Assembly (NCBI GenBank): GCA_049363815.1
Contig: JBMQEM010000023.1
Coordinates: forward strand, 1-64,000
DNA: 64,000 nucleotides
Source: JADKIH01 sp049363815
GTDB lineage: Bacteria; Bacteroidota; Bacteroidia; AKYH767-A; 2013-40CM-41-45
Direction of reading: 5' to 3'
Shown: positions 34,975-43,485 of the stretch, one piece after another
Position numbering within the stretch: the first letter of the stretch is position 1
Layout of the letters: each line of letters opens with the position of its first letter
Notes under the pieces: model-generated
The model's database searches: none
What the model was told of the DNA's origin: nothing
The model's input: only the letters and a program-made list of their open reading frames with translations
Made by a program: the position numbers and the translations under genes

Positions 34975-35753
34975 AAAAGAAACTGAGTCATAGTGACCTG
35001 AAAGATTTTCTAGAGGAAAAATATCACCTCTATAACCGTAAAAATTTTATTTCTTCAGATCCGGTTTCAATTCCGCATCGCTTTACTTCTCAAGAGGATA
35101 TTGAAATAGCAGGATTTCTTGCGGCAACAATAGCCTGGGGACAACGGACAACTATTCTGAAAAATGCCGGTGAGATTCTGAAAAAAATGGATCTCGCACC
35201 ACATCAGTTTGTTCTCAACTTTAAGAAAAAAGACCTGACAGTTTTTGACGGCTTTGTCCATAGAACCTTTAATGATGAAGATCTGAAGGTATTTCTTTTT
35301 TCCCTGCAAAGAATTTTCCGGAAGTATGGAACGTTAGAGAATTTACTCCGACAATTTCTCGTATCCGGAGAGACTGATATGAGTGCTGTAATCTCAAAAT
35401 GGCGAACCGAATTTTTCAAAATCAACCACAATCCCAGAACATTAAAGCATTTTTCAGACCCGCTGAAAGGCTCTGCGACTAAAAGAATCAATATGTTTCT
35501 GAGGTGGATGGTCAGGAAAGATGAATTTGGGGTTGACTTTGGCCTTTGGAAATCAATGAGTAGTGAGATTCTGACCTGTCCGCTCGACGTACATTCAGGA
35601 AGAGTAGCCAGAAAACTCGGACTCCTCCAAAGGACTCAGAATGACTGGAAAGCAGCCGCTGAACTCACAAAAAAGTTAAAAACATTTGACCCGAAGGACC
35701 CGGTAAAATATGATTTCGCTCTGTTCGGTTTAGGTGTGTTTGAGAAATTTTGA
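34971..35753 (+). CDS. TIGR02757-family protein (DUF2400)
   Basis: A 260-residue protein of the TIGR02757/DUF2400 family, widespread in Bacteroidota, with no known function. Diagnostic parts: DPVSIPHRFTSQEDIEIAGFLAATIAWGQRTTI, GSATKRINMFLRWMVRKDEFGVDFGLW, LDVHSGRVARKLGLL, and DPVKYDFALFGLGV at the C-terminus. The pattern (helical, HhH-like) recalls DNA-glycosylase folds, but that is inference. It uses a TTG start overlapping the purA stop by four bases. Confidence 0.85.
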   Translation: MKKKLSHSDLKDFLEEKYHLYNRKNFISSDPVSIPHRFTSQEDIEIAGFLAATIAWGQRTTILKNAGEILKKMDLAPHQFVLNFKKKDLTVFDGFVHRTFNDEDLKVFLFSLQRIFRKYGTLENLLRQFLVSGETDMSAVISKWRTEFFKINHNPRTLKHFSDPLKGSATKRINMFLRWMVRKDEFGVDFGLWKSMSSEILTCPLDVHSGRVARKLGLLQRTQNDWKAAAELTKKLKTFDPKDPVKYDFALFGLGVFEKF

Positions 35754-35773
35754 TTGCTTATATTTGGACACTC

Positions 35774-37834
35774 ATGCAATTTATCTATCCTGAATTCCTT
35801 TTCGCCCTCTCGGTCCTGGCAATACCTGTCATTATCCATCTTTTCAATTTCCGGCGATTCAAAAAGATCTATTTTACGAATGTCAGGTTTCTTAAAGAGA
35901 TCAAACAAGACACACAGTCCAAGTCGAAATTAAAACACCTTCTGGTTTTGTTGTCGCGCTTACTTGCTCTGACATTTCTTGTACTGGCATTTGCTCAGCC
36001 ATTTATTCCTGCCAATAACAACAAAGTACAGACCGGTACAAAACGGGTCAGTATCTACGTTGATAATTCATTCAGTATGGATGCTCTTGGGAAAAGCGGT
36101 AGCCTTCTTGAGACAGCAAAAAAGAAAGCACGTGAGATCGCTAATGCATATAAACCATCCGATGAATTTCAACTCCTGACTTCTTCTTTTGAAGGTCGTC
36201 ATCAGAGATTGGTGAACAGAGATGAATTCATCAGGATCTTAGATGAAATTCAACCTACTTCATCTGTCCATACCATTTCTGAAATACTGCAACGTCAGCA
36301 AGATGCATTATTCAGTGAAGGGAAATCAAAAACTTCCAAAACAGCTTACATAATTTCTGATTTCCAGCAAAGTACTTTTAATCTGGAAAACGCTAAGATC
36401 GATTCTGCACTTCAGGTCTCATTGGTTCCTGTAGCTGCGTCTGCAATGAATAACCTATTTATTGATACTTGCTATCTTGCAACACCATTTGTTCAACTGA
36501 ATACTCCGAATGAACTGGTTGTAAAGATCAGGAATACCGGCGGTACTGATGTTGAAAATATTCCCCTTAAATTACTGATCAACGATACTCAAAAAGCCAT
36601 TGCGAGTATTTCTGTAAACTCAAATTCCAGTGTTGAAACAAAGTTGAATTTTACAATTTCTACCGGCGGCTGGCAACGGGCTCAGCTCAACATTGCAGAT
36701 TACCCGATCACATTCGACGATAATTTCTTTTTCAATTTCAATGTCAGGACTAACCTTCAGGTGCTGTGTATCAATGGCGATCAGCCCTCTCCTGCTTTAA
36801 ATGCTGTTTTCGGAAATGACCCTTACTTTAGTCTGAAGAACAGTAATCAGAACCAGATCGATTATTCTGCATTTTCCTTTATGCAATTGATCGTTCTGAA
36901 TGAACTGACTGATTATTCATCAGGACTTATCCAGGAGTTAAAAAGATATACTGCAAAAGGCGGTTCAGTGTTTGTGATCCCATCTGTAAATGCAAACATC
37001 AGTAACTATAATAACCTCTTTTCAGAATTGGCTATCAATTCGTTTGGAACAAAGGTTCAGCAACAGCTGAAAGTGGAGAAGCTCGAAGTCAGACACCCTC
37101 TATTCACAGGCGTTTTTGAAAAAGGAAAGAACATTCCTGAAAATATGGATCTGCCAATGGTCAATTCCTATTATCCAATTATGAGAAACAGTAAATCCGT
37201 TTCAGAAACTGTAATGAAATTAACCGGTGGAAGTACTTACTTAAGTTCTAATCAATCCGGAAGAGGAGTTGTTTATGTTCTTGCTTCATCATTACAACCT
37301 GAAGATGGAAATTTTTCACGTCATGCATTGTTTGTTCCTGTATTGTTAAGAGCGGCATTGCGCGGATCATCAGAAATAAATAAGCCGTTGATCATCGGTG
37401 AAGACCATGATTTTGGAATCAGCGACACGCTGATCTCGGCAGACAATGTTTTTCATCTTGTCAATACAAAAGAGAAATTCGACATCATACCTGAAAGTAA
37501 AATTTACAACAACGCCACAGTCCTTTCAGTGCATGATCAGATCAAGAAAGCAGAGAATTACGACCTGAATGCAGGAAATGCATTGGTTGCTGTTGAATCT
37601 TTTAATTTCAACAGGAAGGAGTCTGACCTGGGTGTCTTCTCCCCTTCTGAATTGACAGAGCTAAGTTCTAAATACGGAAATTCAAAAATAAATGTGATAG
37701 AGACAGAAGGTAGAGATCTTTCACACAGTATTGCTCAGCTCAATGAAGGCAAAAGATTATGGAAATACTGTATCATTCTGGTACTTGTATTTCTTGCAAT
37801 AGAAATTTTGTTGATCCGATTTTTCAGAAAATAA
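35774..37834 (+). CDS. BatA-type aerotolerance/von Willebrand-like membrane protein
   Basis: A 686-residue protein with the BatA N-terminal domain: FIYPEFLFALSVLAIPVIIHLFNFRRFK and a second membrane helix at LLALTFLVLAFAQPF. A vWA-like domain follows with a MIDAS-type DNSFSMDALG, then a long periplasmic region. A final C-terminal helix (YCIILVLVFLAIEILLIRFF) anchors it. I start at ATG 35774 because that matches the family N-terminus (MQFIYPEFLF); a TTG at 35750 is possible. Role uncertain. Confidence 0.85.
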   Translation: MQFIYPEFLFALSVLAIPVIIHLFNFRRFKKIYFTNVRFLKEIKQDTQSKSKLKHLLVLLSRLLALTFLVLAFAQPFIPANNNKVQTGTKRVSIYVDNSFSMDALGKSGSLLETAKKKAREIANAYKPSDEFQLLTSSFEGRHQRLVNRDEFIRILDEIQPTSSVHTISEILQRQQDALFSEGKSKTSKTAYIISDFQQSTFNLENAKIDSALQVSLVPVAASAMNNLFIDTCYLATPFVQLNTPNELVVKIRNTGGTDVENIPLKLLINDTQKAIASISVNSNSSVETKLNFTISTGGWQRAQLNIADYPITFDDNFFFNFNVRTNLQVLCINGDQPSPALNAVFGNDPYFSLKNSNQNQIDYSAFSFMQLIVLNELTDYSSGLIQELKRYTAKGGSVFVIPSVNANISNYNNLFSELAINSFGTKVQQQLKVEKLEVRHPLFTGVFEKGKNIPENMDLPMVNSYYPIMRNSKSVSETVMKLTGGSTYLSSNQSGRGVVYVLASSLQPEDGNFSRHALFVPVLLRAALRGSSEINKPLIIGEDHDFGISDTLISADNVFHLVNTKEKFDIIPESKIYNNATVLSVHDQIKKAENYDLNAGNALVAVESFNFNRKESDLGVFSPSELTELSSKYGNSKINVIETEGRDLSHSIAQLNEGKRLWKYCIILVLVFLAIEILLIRFFRK

Positions 37835-37846
37835 AAAACTACAGCA

Positions 37847-39115
37847 ATGAAGATCATTCTTAAAAATGTGCATGTTTTATCACCGGGAAGTAAACATCAT
37901 ATGAAGGTGAAAGACCTCCTGATCAATTCGGGAATGATTGAAAGAATAGCAGATGGAAATACGATCACTGATAAAGATGCCAGGGTTATCGAAGGAAAAA
38001 ATAATTACGTCAGTGCCGGCTGGTTCGACCTTCATGTAAATTTCCGGGAGCCCGGTCATGAATACAAAGAAGGGTTATCAAACGGCTGCAAAGCTGCTGC
38101 CAATGGCGGATTTACAGGGGTTTTATTAATGCCTTCAACTGAACCTGCGATATCTTCAAAAGCTGCAATTGAATATGTAGTTCAAAAAACAAAGACAGAG
38201 ATCGTTGATGTGATCCCGGCAGGAGCATTATCAGTGAATCGTGATGGCAAAGACTTAAGTGAAATGTACGACATGTCACTTGCCGGAACAAAAGTATTTA
38301 CAGACGACAAAAGGCCAATCTCCGATTCCGGTTTATTGATCCGGGCCTTACAATATTCACACAATTTCAAAGGCAAGATCTTTTCTTTTGCAGAAGACAA
38401 ATACATCGCCGGTAAAGGTCAGATGAACGAAGGGGTCACTTCTACTCAATCCGGATTGAAAGGCTCTCCGGCTTTGGCAGAAGAAGTTAATATCAATCGT
38501 GATCTCTTCATTGCAGAATATTGCAATTGTCCGATTCACTTCTCCACTATATCAAGTGCCGGAAGTGTTGCTCTCATCCGAGCAGCAAAAGCAAAAGGAA
38601 TTAAAGTTACCTGCGATGTGGCAGTTGTCAATCTACTTTTCACTGAAGAGAAACTTTCAGGCTTCGATACCAACTTCAAAGTAAAGCCGCCTTTAAGGAC
38701 AGAACATGACCGGCTGGCGCTGATCGAAGGATTGGTTGACGGCACAATTGATTGCATCACCTCTGATCACTGTCCTGACGATGTAGAGAATAAACTGAAA
38801 GAATTCGAATTGGCCAACTTCGGAATCTCAAGTATCGATACAGCGTTTGCCGTTGCAAGAACGGCTACAAAAGACAAATTAAATCTGGCTGAACTTGTAT
38901 CCAAATTCACAAATCACCCTAAATGTTGTGCTGCACAAAAAACAATATTGATTGAAGAAGGAAATCAAGCAAATCTTACAGTCTTCGATCCTGATCATAA
39001 ATGGACTGTGCAATCGACCGACATAAAATCTGCTTCCAAGAATACTCCATTCATTGGAGTTGAACTTATCGGAAAACCGGTTTGTGTGATTAATAAGGGG
39101 ATGGTGTCGCTCTAG
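37847..39115 (+). CDS. dihydroorotase-like amidohydrolase with missing metal ligands
   Basis: A 422-residue type I dihydroorotase homologue (PyrC). Family landmarks remain: SAGWFDLH, FREPG, GGFTGVLLMPSTEPA, VFTDDKRP, PPLRTEHDRLALIEGLVDGTIDCI, SDHCP and NTPFIG. However, the H-x-H metal pair is H-x-N (DLHVNFREPG), and the later ligand His (HCED in Bacillus PyrC) is Ala (SFAEDKY). The His of HFST and the Asp of SDH are kept. It may therefore be a PyrC-like partner of aspartate transcarbamoylase without full activity, or an altered enzyme. It is the last gene of the purA operon. Confidence 0.85.
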   Translation: MKIILKNVHVLSPGSKHHMKVKDLLINSGMIERIADGNTITDKDARVIEGKNNYVSAGWFDLHVNFREPGHEYKEGLSNGCKAAANGGFTGVLLMPSTEPAISSKAAIEYVVQKTKTEIVDVIPAGALSVNRDGKDLSEMYDMSLAGTKVFTDDKRPISDSGLLIRALQYSHNFKGKIFSFAEDKYIAGKGQMNEGVTSTQSGLKGSPALAEEVNINRDLFIAEYCNCPIHFSTISSAGSVALIRAAKAKGIKVTCDVAVVNLLFTEEKLSGFDTNFKVKPPLRTEHDRLALIEGLVDGTIDCITSDHCPDDVENKLKEFELANFGISSIDTAFAVARTATKDKLNLAELVSKFTNHPKCCAAQKTILIEEGNQANLTVFDPDHKWTVQSTDIKSASKNTPFIGVELIGKPVCVINKGMVSL

Positions 39116-39163
39116 TTTGGAGAGGACTGACTCTCTAAGTCAAGAATCAGAGGCCAATCTTAG

Positions 39164-39190
39164 GTCAAAGGTTCAAGGTTAAAGGTCAAG
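39164..39190 (+). repeat. 7-nt-phased half array
   Basis: GTC/GTT at 39164, 39171, 39178 and 39185 (GTCAAAG, GTTCAAG, GTTAAAG, GTCAAGC). Unlike the others nearby, it has no clear complementary arm. Confidence 0.8.
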
Positions 39191-39318
39191 CGGATGGAAA
39201 AGCCGGGACTTTTAATATGAAAGTCAGAAGAAAAAAGTCAAAAGAAAAAAGAAAAACGTGCTGACATAAAAAGATACTACAGTTTATATCGAAAACTTTA
39301 TTGTCGTCAGCTTTATTG

Positions 39319-39374
39319 CCGTCAGCTTCAGCTGACGGATGAAAAGGAAGAGTGAAGTTTAATGGCTTTAGCCA
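39319..39374. repeat. pair of short palindromes
   Basis: CCGTCAGC-TTCA-GCTGACGG (39319-39338, perfect 8-base stem) is followed by TGGC-TTTA-GCCA (39363-39374). A partial direct copy, CGTCAGCTTTATTG, begins at 39305. No T-run follows the palindromes. Confidence 0.6.
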
Positions 39375-39425
39375 CATCAATACACTCAAAAAATAATAAT
39401 CTACTCCCTTTAAATAATTAAGTGT

Positions 39426-39893
39426 ATGGTAAAAGTATTAATGGTTTGTCTGGGAAATATCTGTCGATCACCAATGGCCGAAGGGATATTAAGGAAAAAG
39501 ATAGAACATAATAATCTAGATATCTTTGTTGATTCTGCAGGCACTGCAAATTTCCATGTCGGAGAAAGTCCGGATGCAAGGGCGATAAAAACAGCAAAGA
39601 AATTTGGTGTCGATATTTCTCCTTTGCGTGGTCGACAGTTTTCAGAAATTGACTTCGACAATTTTGATCATATTTTTGTAATGGATGATTCCAATCGTTC
39701 AAATGTTTTGAAACTTGCGCGAAACGAAAATGACAGAAAAAAAGTAAGATTGTTTCTCGATCTGACTGATGAGTTTCGTTCCAAAGATGTACCTGATCCA
39801 TGGTTCGGCGGTGATGAAGGATTTATCGAAGTTTTTGAAATGCTTGATAAAGCATGTGAAAATTTTCTGCAACGTGAATTAAAGACGAACTAA
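39426..39893 (+). CDS. low-molecular-weight protein-tyrosine phosphatase
   Basis: A 155-residue LMW-PTP. The P-loop VCLGNICRSPMAEG gives Cys8 nucleophile and Arg14. The general-acid loop is DVPDPWFGGDEGF with the expected D-P-W/Y. These enzymes often act with tyrosine kinases in exopolysaccharide control; no such kinase is nearby. The gene overlaps the next start by one base (TAATG). Confidence 0.93.
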   Translation: MVKVLMVCLGNICRSPMAEGILRKKIEHNNLDIFVDSAGTANFHVGESPDARAIKTAKKFGVDISPLRGRQFSEIDFDNFDHIFVMDDSNRSNVLKLARNENDRKKVRLFLDLTDEFRSKDVPDPWFGGDEGFIEVFEMLDKACENFLQRELKTN

Positions 39894-40594
39894 TGCCGAC
39901 AGTTGTCTATCTCATACCTACTTTTCTTTCCGACGACCAGACTGATGTGCTTACTGCATCATCATTGGCCATCGTCAGAGAAATTGATGAGTTTGTCGTA
40001 GAGAATGAAAAAACAGCTCGCGCATTTTTGAAAAAGATAGGCAGTAAGATCAGTCAGTCGAATTTTATTTTTCACGAACTGAATGAACATACTGATCAGA
40101 AATCCATTTCAGAATTAGCCACTATATTTAAAAAAAATAAACCGATCGGAGTTTTAAGTGAAGCAGGTTGTCCTGCTGTTGCTGACCCGGGAAGTGAATT
40201 TGTAAAACTTGCACATCAGAACAATGTAAAGGTTATTCCACTTATCGGTCCTGCTTCCATGCTTCTTGCATTGATGGCAAGCGGTATGAATGGTCAATCG
40301 TTTTGCTTTCATGGATATTTGCCCAGAGAAAGCGGGCCAAGAAAGCAGAAACTGAAAGACCTGGAAAAAGATGCCCTGAAAAAAGATCAGTCGCAATTGT
40401 TCATTGAAACGCCGTACAGGAATCAGCAGATGTTGGGTGATATTCTAGTTTCATTAAATAATCAGACCCGTCTTTGCATAGCTTTTGACATAACCGGAAC
40501 CGGTGAGTTTATCAGAACTTTGAACATCGCCGACTGGAAAAATCAGAAAATAGATTTTCATAAGAAGCCTGCAGTTTTTATAATTGGAAAATGA
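39893..40594 (+). CDS. RsmI-like SAM-dependent methyltransferase (tetrapyrrole methylase fold)
   Basis: A 233-residue protein of the tetrapyrrole-methylase/RsmI superfamily. RsmI methylates the ribose of C1402 in 16S rRNA. Motifs: VYLIPTFLSDD, IGVLSEAGCPAVADPGSEFVKLAH (RsmI has SDAGTPLISDPG here), VIPLIGPASMLLALMASG, FCFHGYLPRE and IETPYRNQQM. The SEAGCP variant and slightly short length suggest the second, RsmI-related subgroup common in Bacteroidota, so the target is not certain. Confidence 0.82.
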   Translation: MPTVVYLIPTFLSDDQTDVLTASSLAIVREIDEFVVENEKTARAFLKKIGSKISQSNFIFHELNEHTDQKSISELATIFKKNKPIGVLSEAGCPAVADPGSEFVKLAHQNNVKVIPLIGPASMLLALMASGMNGQSFCFHGYLPRESGPRKQKLKDLEKDALKKDQSQLFIETPYRNQQMLGDILVSLNNQTRLCIAFDITGTGEFIRTLNIADWKNQKIDFHKKPAVFIIGK

Positions 40595-40604
40595 ATTTGA
40601 TAAA

Positions 40605-41111
40605 ATGAACATTCGTCCTGCCACCATTGATGATGTCAAACAGATCTTTGAATTTGTAAAGATCATTGCTGTCAAAGAAACGAATAATGTCATTTCATTA
40701 CCGGAAGAATTCAGTTCTACAATTGCCGATCAGGAAAAGTGGATCAGATATTATTCGGAAAATGAAGATGCTCTTCTGCTCGTCGCTGAAACAGAAGGAA
40801 AGATTGTCGGAGTTCTCGATTTCAAAACACATCCGAAGATAAGGATGTCGCACAGCGGTGAATTCGGTATCAGCATTCTTCCCGAATATCAGAATCAGAA
40901 GATAGGCAGTAAGATGATTGAATATTTATTGCACTGGTCCACTACCCGACCAAAAATAAAAAAGATCAATCTTTGCGTCTTCCATCCGAATACAAGAGCC
41001 ATTCATGTCTACAAAAAACTTGGCTTTGAAATTGAAGGGGTGCAAGTTGGTGCAGTGCAGATCTCTGAGGGGGAGTTTATTGATTTGGTGATGATGGCGA
41101 GGATTGTTTGA
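40605..41111 (+). CDS. GNAT-family N-acetyltransferase
   Basis: A 168-residue acetyltransferase with the N-terminal NIRPATIDDVKQIFEF, motif A FGISILPEYQNQKIGSKMIEYLL (acetyl-CoA pyrophosphate loop Q-x-x-x-I-G), and motif B NLCVFHPNTRAIHVYKKLGFEIEG. This layout resembles RimJ/RimL and phosphinothricin-type GNATs. I start at ATG 40605; a TTG at 40584 would overlap the methyltransferase. Substrate unknown. Confidence 0.87.
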   Translation: MNIRPATIDDVKQIFEFVKIIAVKETNNVISLPEEFSSTIADQEKWIRYYSENEDALLLVAETEGKIVGVLDFKTHPKIRMSHSGEFGISILPEYQNQKIGSKMIEYLLHWSTTRPKIKKINLCVFHPNTRAIHVYKKLGFEIEGVQVGAVQISEGEFIDLVMMARIV

Positions 41112-41474
41112 GTTTCCTTCTTATATGATTTTTAACACTAAGATCACTAAAATTTGTCACAAGAGCACATTAAACAATTTCAATGAACTACCGAAAACCT
41201 AATCAGTTGTGAAAATTAGATCAATTGAATGGGTGTTCAATCCAGAAAGGACGTTCTTATAGAAAATCGTCAGATAGACTTCATTCACCCTTCTTTCATT
41301 CTCTTCATAAACTTTTGCACTACTTATTTGGGCGTTTTGAGAATTGAGAATATCAGACCTATTATCAACTGCTGTGTTAAAAACTTAATGACCTCGTATG
41401 TTTGAAAAATAAACACCAAGTGCACTAAGAGTTCACTTAGTGTTAAAAATTCTTTATAATTTTTTATTCCAAAC
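41112..41474. other. 363-bp gap without a gene
   Basis: No supported reading frame. AACACTAAG-ATCACTAAA lies at 41135-41152 and a related hairpin at 41411-41444. The middle is AT-rich without recognisable features. Confidence 0.55.
41411..41444. repeat. 9-nt-unit hairpin before the lipoprotein stop
   Basis: AACACCAAGTG (41412-41422) pairs with CACTTAGTGTT (41434-41444) with one mismatch. The unit AACACYAAG also occurs at 21263 and 41135. On the minus strand a TTTATTTTT tract follows, so it could terminate the gene at 41475-41879. Confidence 0.7.
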
Positions 41475-41879
41475 TCACCGCTTCATAAAAGTCACTTCCT
41501 CATCCGAATTGTCATCATCGTAAAATTCAACTTTTGTTGAAGTCTCTGATCGGATGTGCCAGCGCTTGCTTAGTTTATCCAGAGGCTCGACATTGCCAAG
41601 AGCGATCCGGAATTCGTCGCTGCCGTCGTCATCGTCTTCGGCATACCAGGAACCGACTGTGGTTCCGTAAACACATGTAGCTGTTAGTTCCCCATTGGTA
41701 TTAAAAACAAATGTGTAGTCCTCAAAATGATAAGTTTCATCATCACCATCTTCAAGAAATTGACTGATGTACCAGGTACCGGTTGTCAAAACCCCCTGTG
41801 CCGGTATGCCTGCTCCTTTCTCCTTTTTACATGCAAAAGAAAAAATAATAAAAATTACTAAAATTGATTTTAACTTCAT
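41475..41879 (-). CDS. small lipocalin-like lipoprotein
   Basis: A 134-residue lipoprotein. The signal MKLKSILVIFIIFSFAC has a lipobox Cys at 17. The mature part begins with KKEKG and then has a GTWYISQFLEDGDD, TFVFNTNGELTAT, GSWYAEDDDDGSDEF and HIRSETSTKVEFYDD pattern, a beta-barrel repeat of G-x-W strands typical of lipocalin-like/DUF-type Bacteroidota lipoproteins. Very acidic. ATG 41879 is preferred over an upstream start at 41903. Ligand unknown. Confidence 0.78.
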   Translation of the reverse strand: MKLKSILVIFIIFSFACKKEKGAGIPAQGVLTTGTWYISQFLEDGDDETYHFEDYTFVFNTNGELTATCVYGTTVGSWYAEDDDDGSDEFRIALGNVEPLDKLSKRWHIRSETSTKVEFYDDDNSDEEVTFMKR

Positions 41880-41914
41880 CCTAATCTTCCTTTTTCCCTT
41901 CAAGATTCCTTGTT

Positions 41915-41922
41915 CAAATATA
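41915..41922 (-). promoter_or_regulatory. -7 box TATATTTG
   Basis: TAnnTTTG match on the minus strand, 35 bases upstream of the lipoprotein ATG. Confidence 0.45.
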
Positions 41923-42046
41923 AACTTTTACCGGTCTGTATCATAAATGACGTAACTCAACAGGTATAAATGACCTCTGAAACGGCACTTTTCCGTCTTA
42001 AAGTAGCTCAAGAAACATGAATTTTACCCCAATCTTGCTCTACTTT

Positions 42047-42964
42047 CTACCTGCCACTGACGGAAGGGACATCTTCCACGGACAGAATTCTGATATCAAA
42101 TACCAATGCTTTGTATGGCGGAACAATAAAGGTTCCGTTTTTCGGATTGCGGATTCCTTCTTCTCCATAAGCCAATGAAGAGGGAACGATCAAGGTGAAT
42201 TTACTTCCGGCATTCAGATCTTTCATTGCCAGTTCCCAGCCTTTGATCACACGATGGGTTCCACTGACAAATGAATATGGACGACCTGCTGATTTGGTGC
42301 CGTCAAATACTTTCCCATCGGTGAAGCGGCCTTCGTATTCCAGTGTAACAATTTTTCCACTGTCAATTGTAGCACCTTTTCCATGCTCATGTACGATCAG
42401 ATAATAACCTTCGTCTGAAGGAGTGATCTTTATGTTCTGGTCAAATATATATTTATTCAACTCTGCCTTCTCTTTCTTTTCCGCAGCACTCAACTTCATC
42501 AGAATTTCTTCTTCAGCTTCCTGAGGTGTCTGAATATTCAGTACCTTAATATCAAACTTAACTAACGTTCCGGAAGTAAATCCTGTTTCCGATTGCGGAA
42601 TTACCATTCCTGATTTCCCCGCAAACAAATATGCATACAGCGAATCAGCTGGGACATAAAAAGTAGCACTGTCATTCTTGGCCAGATTCAGAAGCCCGTC
42701 TTCAAAACTTCCCTTGAATGGAATTTTATCAAGCTGAAACCTCAGTGGCAGTGCTGAATTTCTTGAATCAAACAGGATTGAATCCTTGTCATTTCTGTAC
42801 ACCATGATCAATGTAACATAATCACCTAGCTGAATTTTCTGGCCTTCTGATTTGGTATAGATTACATATTTAAAACCGGATTCCGTTTTCTTCTCTTCAC
42901 CTTTCTTCTGATTACAGCCAAACAGAGTTGCAGCAATCAGGAGAAACAGATTTATTTTTTTCAT
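42047..42964 (-). CDS. lipoprotein with two FKBP-type PPIase domains
   Basis: A 305-residue lipoprotein (signal to FGC at residue 17). The first FKBP-like domain (about residues 35-145) is degenerate, and the second (about 200-295) is typical: TLEYEGRFTDGKVFDGT, VIKGWELAMKDLNAGSKFTLIVPSSLAYGEEG and VPPYKALVFDIRILSV. It probably catalyses proline isomerisation or chaperones envelope proteins. It overlaps the upstream FKBP gene by four bases (ATGA), so the two and the DHH gene form a coupled operon. Confidence 0.88.
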   Translation of the reverse strand: MKKINLFLLIAATLFGCNQKKGEEKKTESGFKYVIYTKSEGQKIQLGDYVTLIMVYRNDKDSILFDSRNSALPLRFQLDKIPFKGSFEDGLLNLAKNDSATFYVPADSLYAYLFAGKSGMVIPQSETGFTSGTLVKFDIKVLNIQTPQEAEEEILMKLSAAEKKEKAELNKYIFDQNIKITPSDEGYYLIVHEHGKGATIDSGKIVTLEYEGRFTDGKVFDGTKSAGRPYSFVSGTHRVIKGWELAMKDLNAGSKFTLIVPSSLAYGEEGIRNPKNGTFIVPPYKALVFDIRILSVEDVPSVSGR

Positions 42965-43485
42965 TTGTTAATCTTTAATAATGTTACATCAATATATAAT
43001 GCCGCTCCGGGTGGGATCTTGTCCCCATCGCCACTCAGTCCGTAAGCAAGGTGGTTTGGAATTACCAGTCTTGCACTTTCACCGGGAATCATCTTCATTA
43101 TACCCTCTTCAAGACCACGGATCTGTATGCCCTCACCCAACCTGAATGCAATTGGATTTGTTGTATCTGCCTCATAACATAATGTCCCATCAAGTAAAAA
43201 AACCTTACAGACTATCTGTACTTCTTCATGTTCTGCCGGTGGAACTCCGTTCTTGGCTCTCGCATAGACCTGTATCCGCAATCCGGTGCCTGTATTTTCA
43301 GTTTTAAATTGACGACTCTTGATGAACTCTTCAATCTCCTGAGACTCCTTCTGGACCCTGTTCCTGCTAGCATCAGTAAGTCTGTCTGATATTTCCTGTT
43401 CAGTCAGCCTGCTTTGCTGTGGTTCTTTCTTCTGTGTACACGAAGCTAATGCAAACACAAATATCGTTAAGAATATATTTTTCAT
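42961..43485 (-). CDS. FKBP-type peptidyl-prolyl isomerase lipoprotein (GldI-like)
   Basis: A 174-residue lipoprotein (signal to SC at residue 16) with a C-terminal FKBP domain: VQIVCKVFLLDGTLCYEADTT, IRGLEEGIMKMIPGESARLVIPNHLAYG and IPPGAALYIDVTLLKI. Flavobacterium GldI, needed for gliding/T9SS, is also an FKBP lipoprotein next to an NrnA-type gene, and the same neighbour is present here, so GldI orthology is plausible. It overlaps genes on both sides by four bases. Confidence 0.85.
   Translation of the reverse strand: MKNIFLTIFVFALASCTQKKEPQQSRLTEQEISDRLTDASRNRVQKESQEIEEFIKSRQFKTENTGTGLRIQVYARAKNGVPPAEHEEVQIVCKVFLLDGTLCYEADTTNPIAFRLGEGIQIRGLEEGIMKMIPGESARLVIPNHLAYGLSGDGDKIPPGAALYIDVTLLKINK

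Larger units (their letters stand above)
39116..39425. other. 310-bp gap with repeats only
   Basis: No gene seen. It holds a one-armed 7-nt-phased array (39164-39190) and two short palindromes (39319-39338 and 39363-39374). The 39220-39260 part is A/G-rich. Confidence 0.6.
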
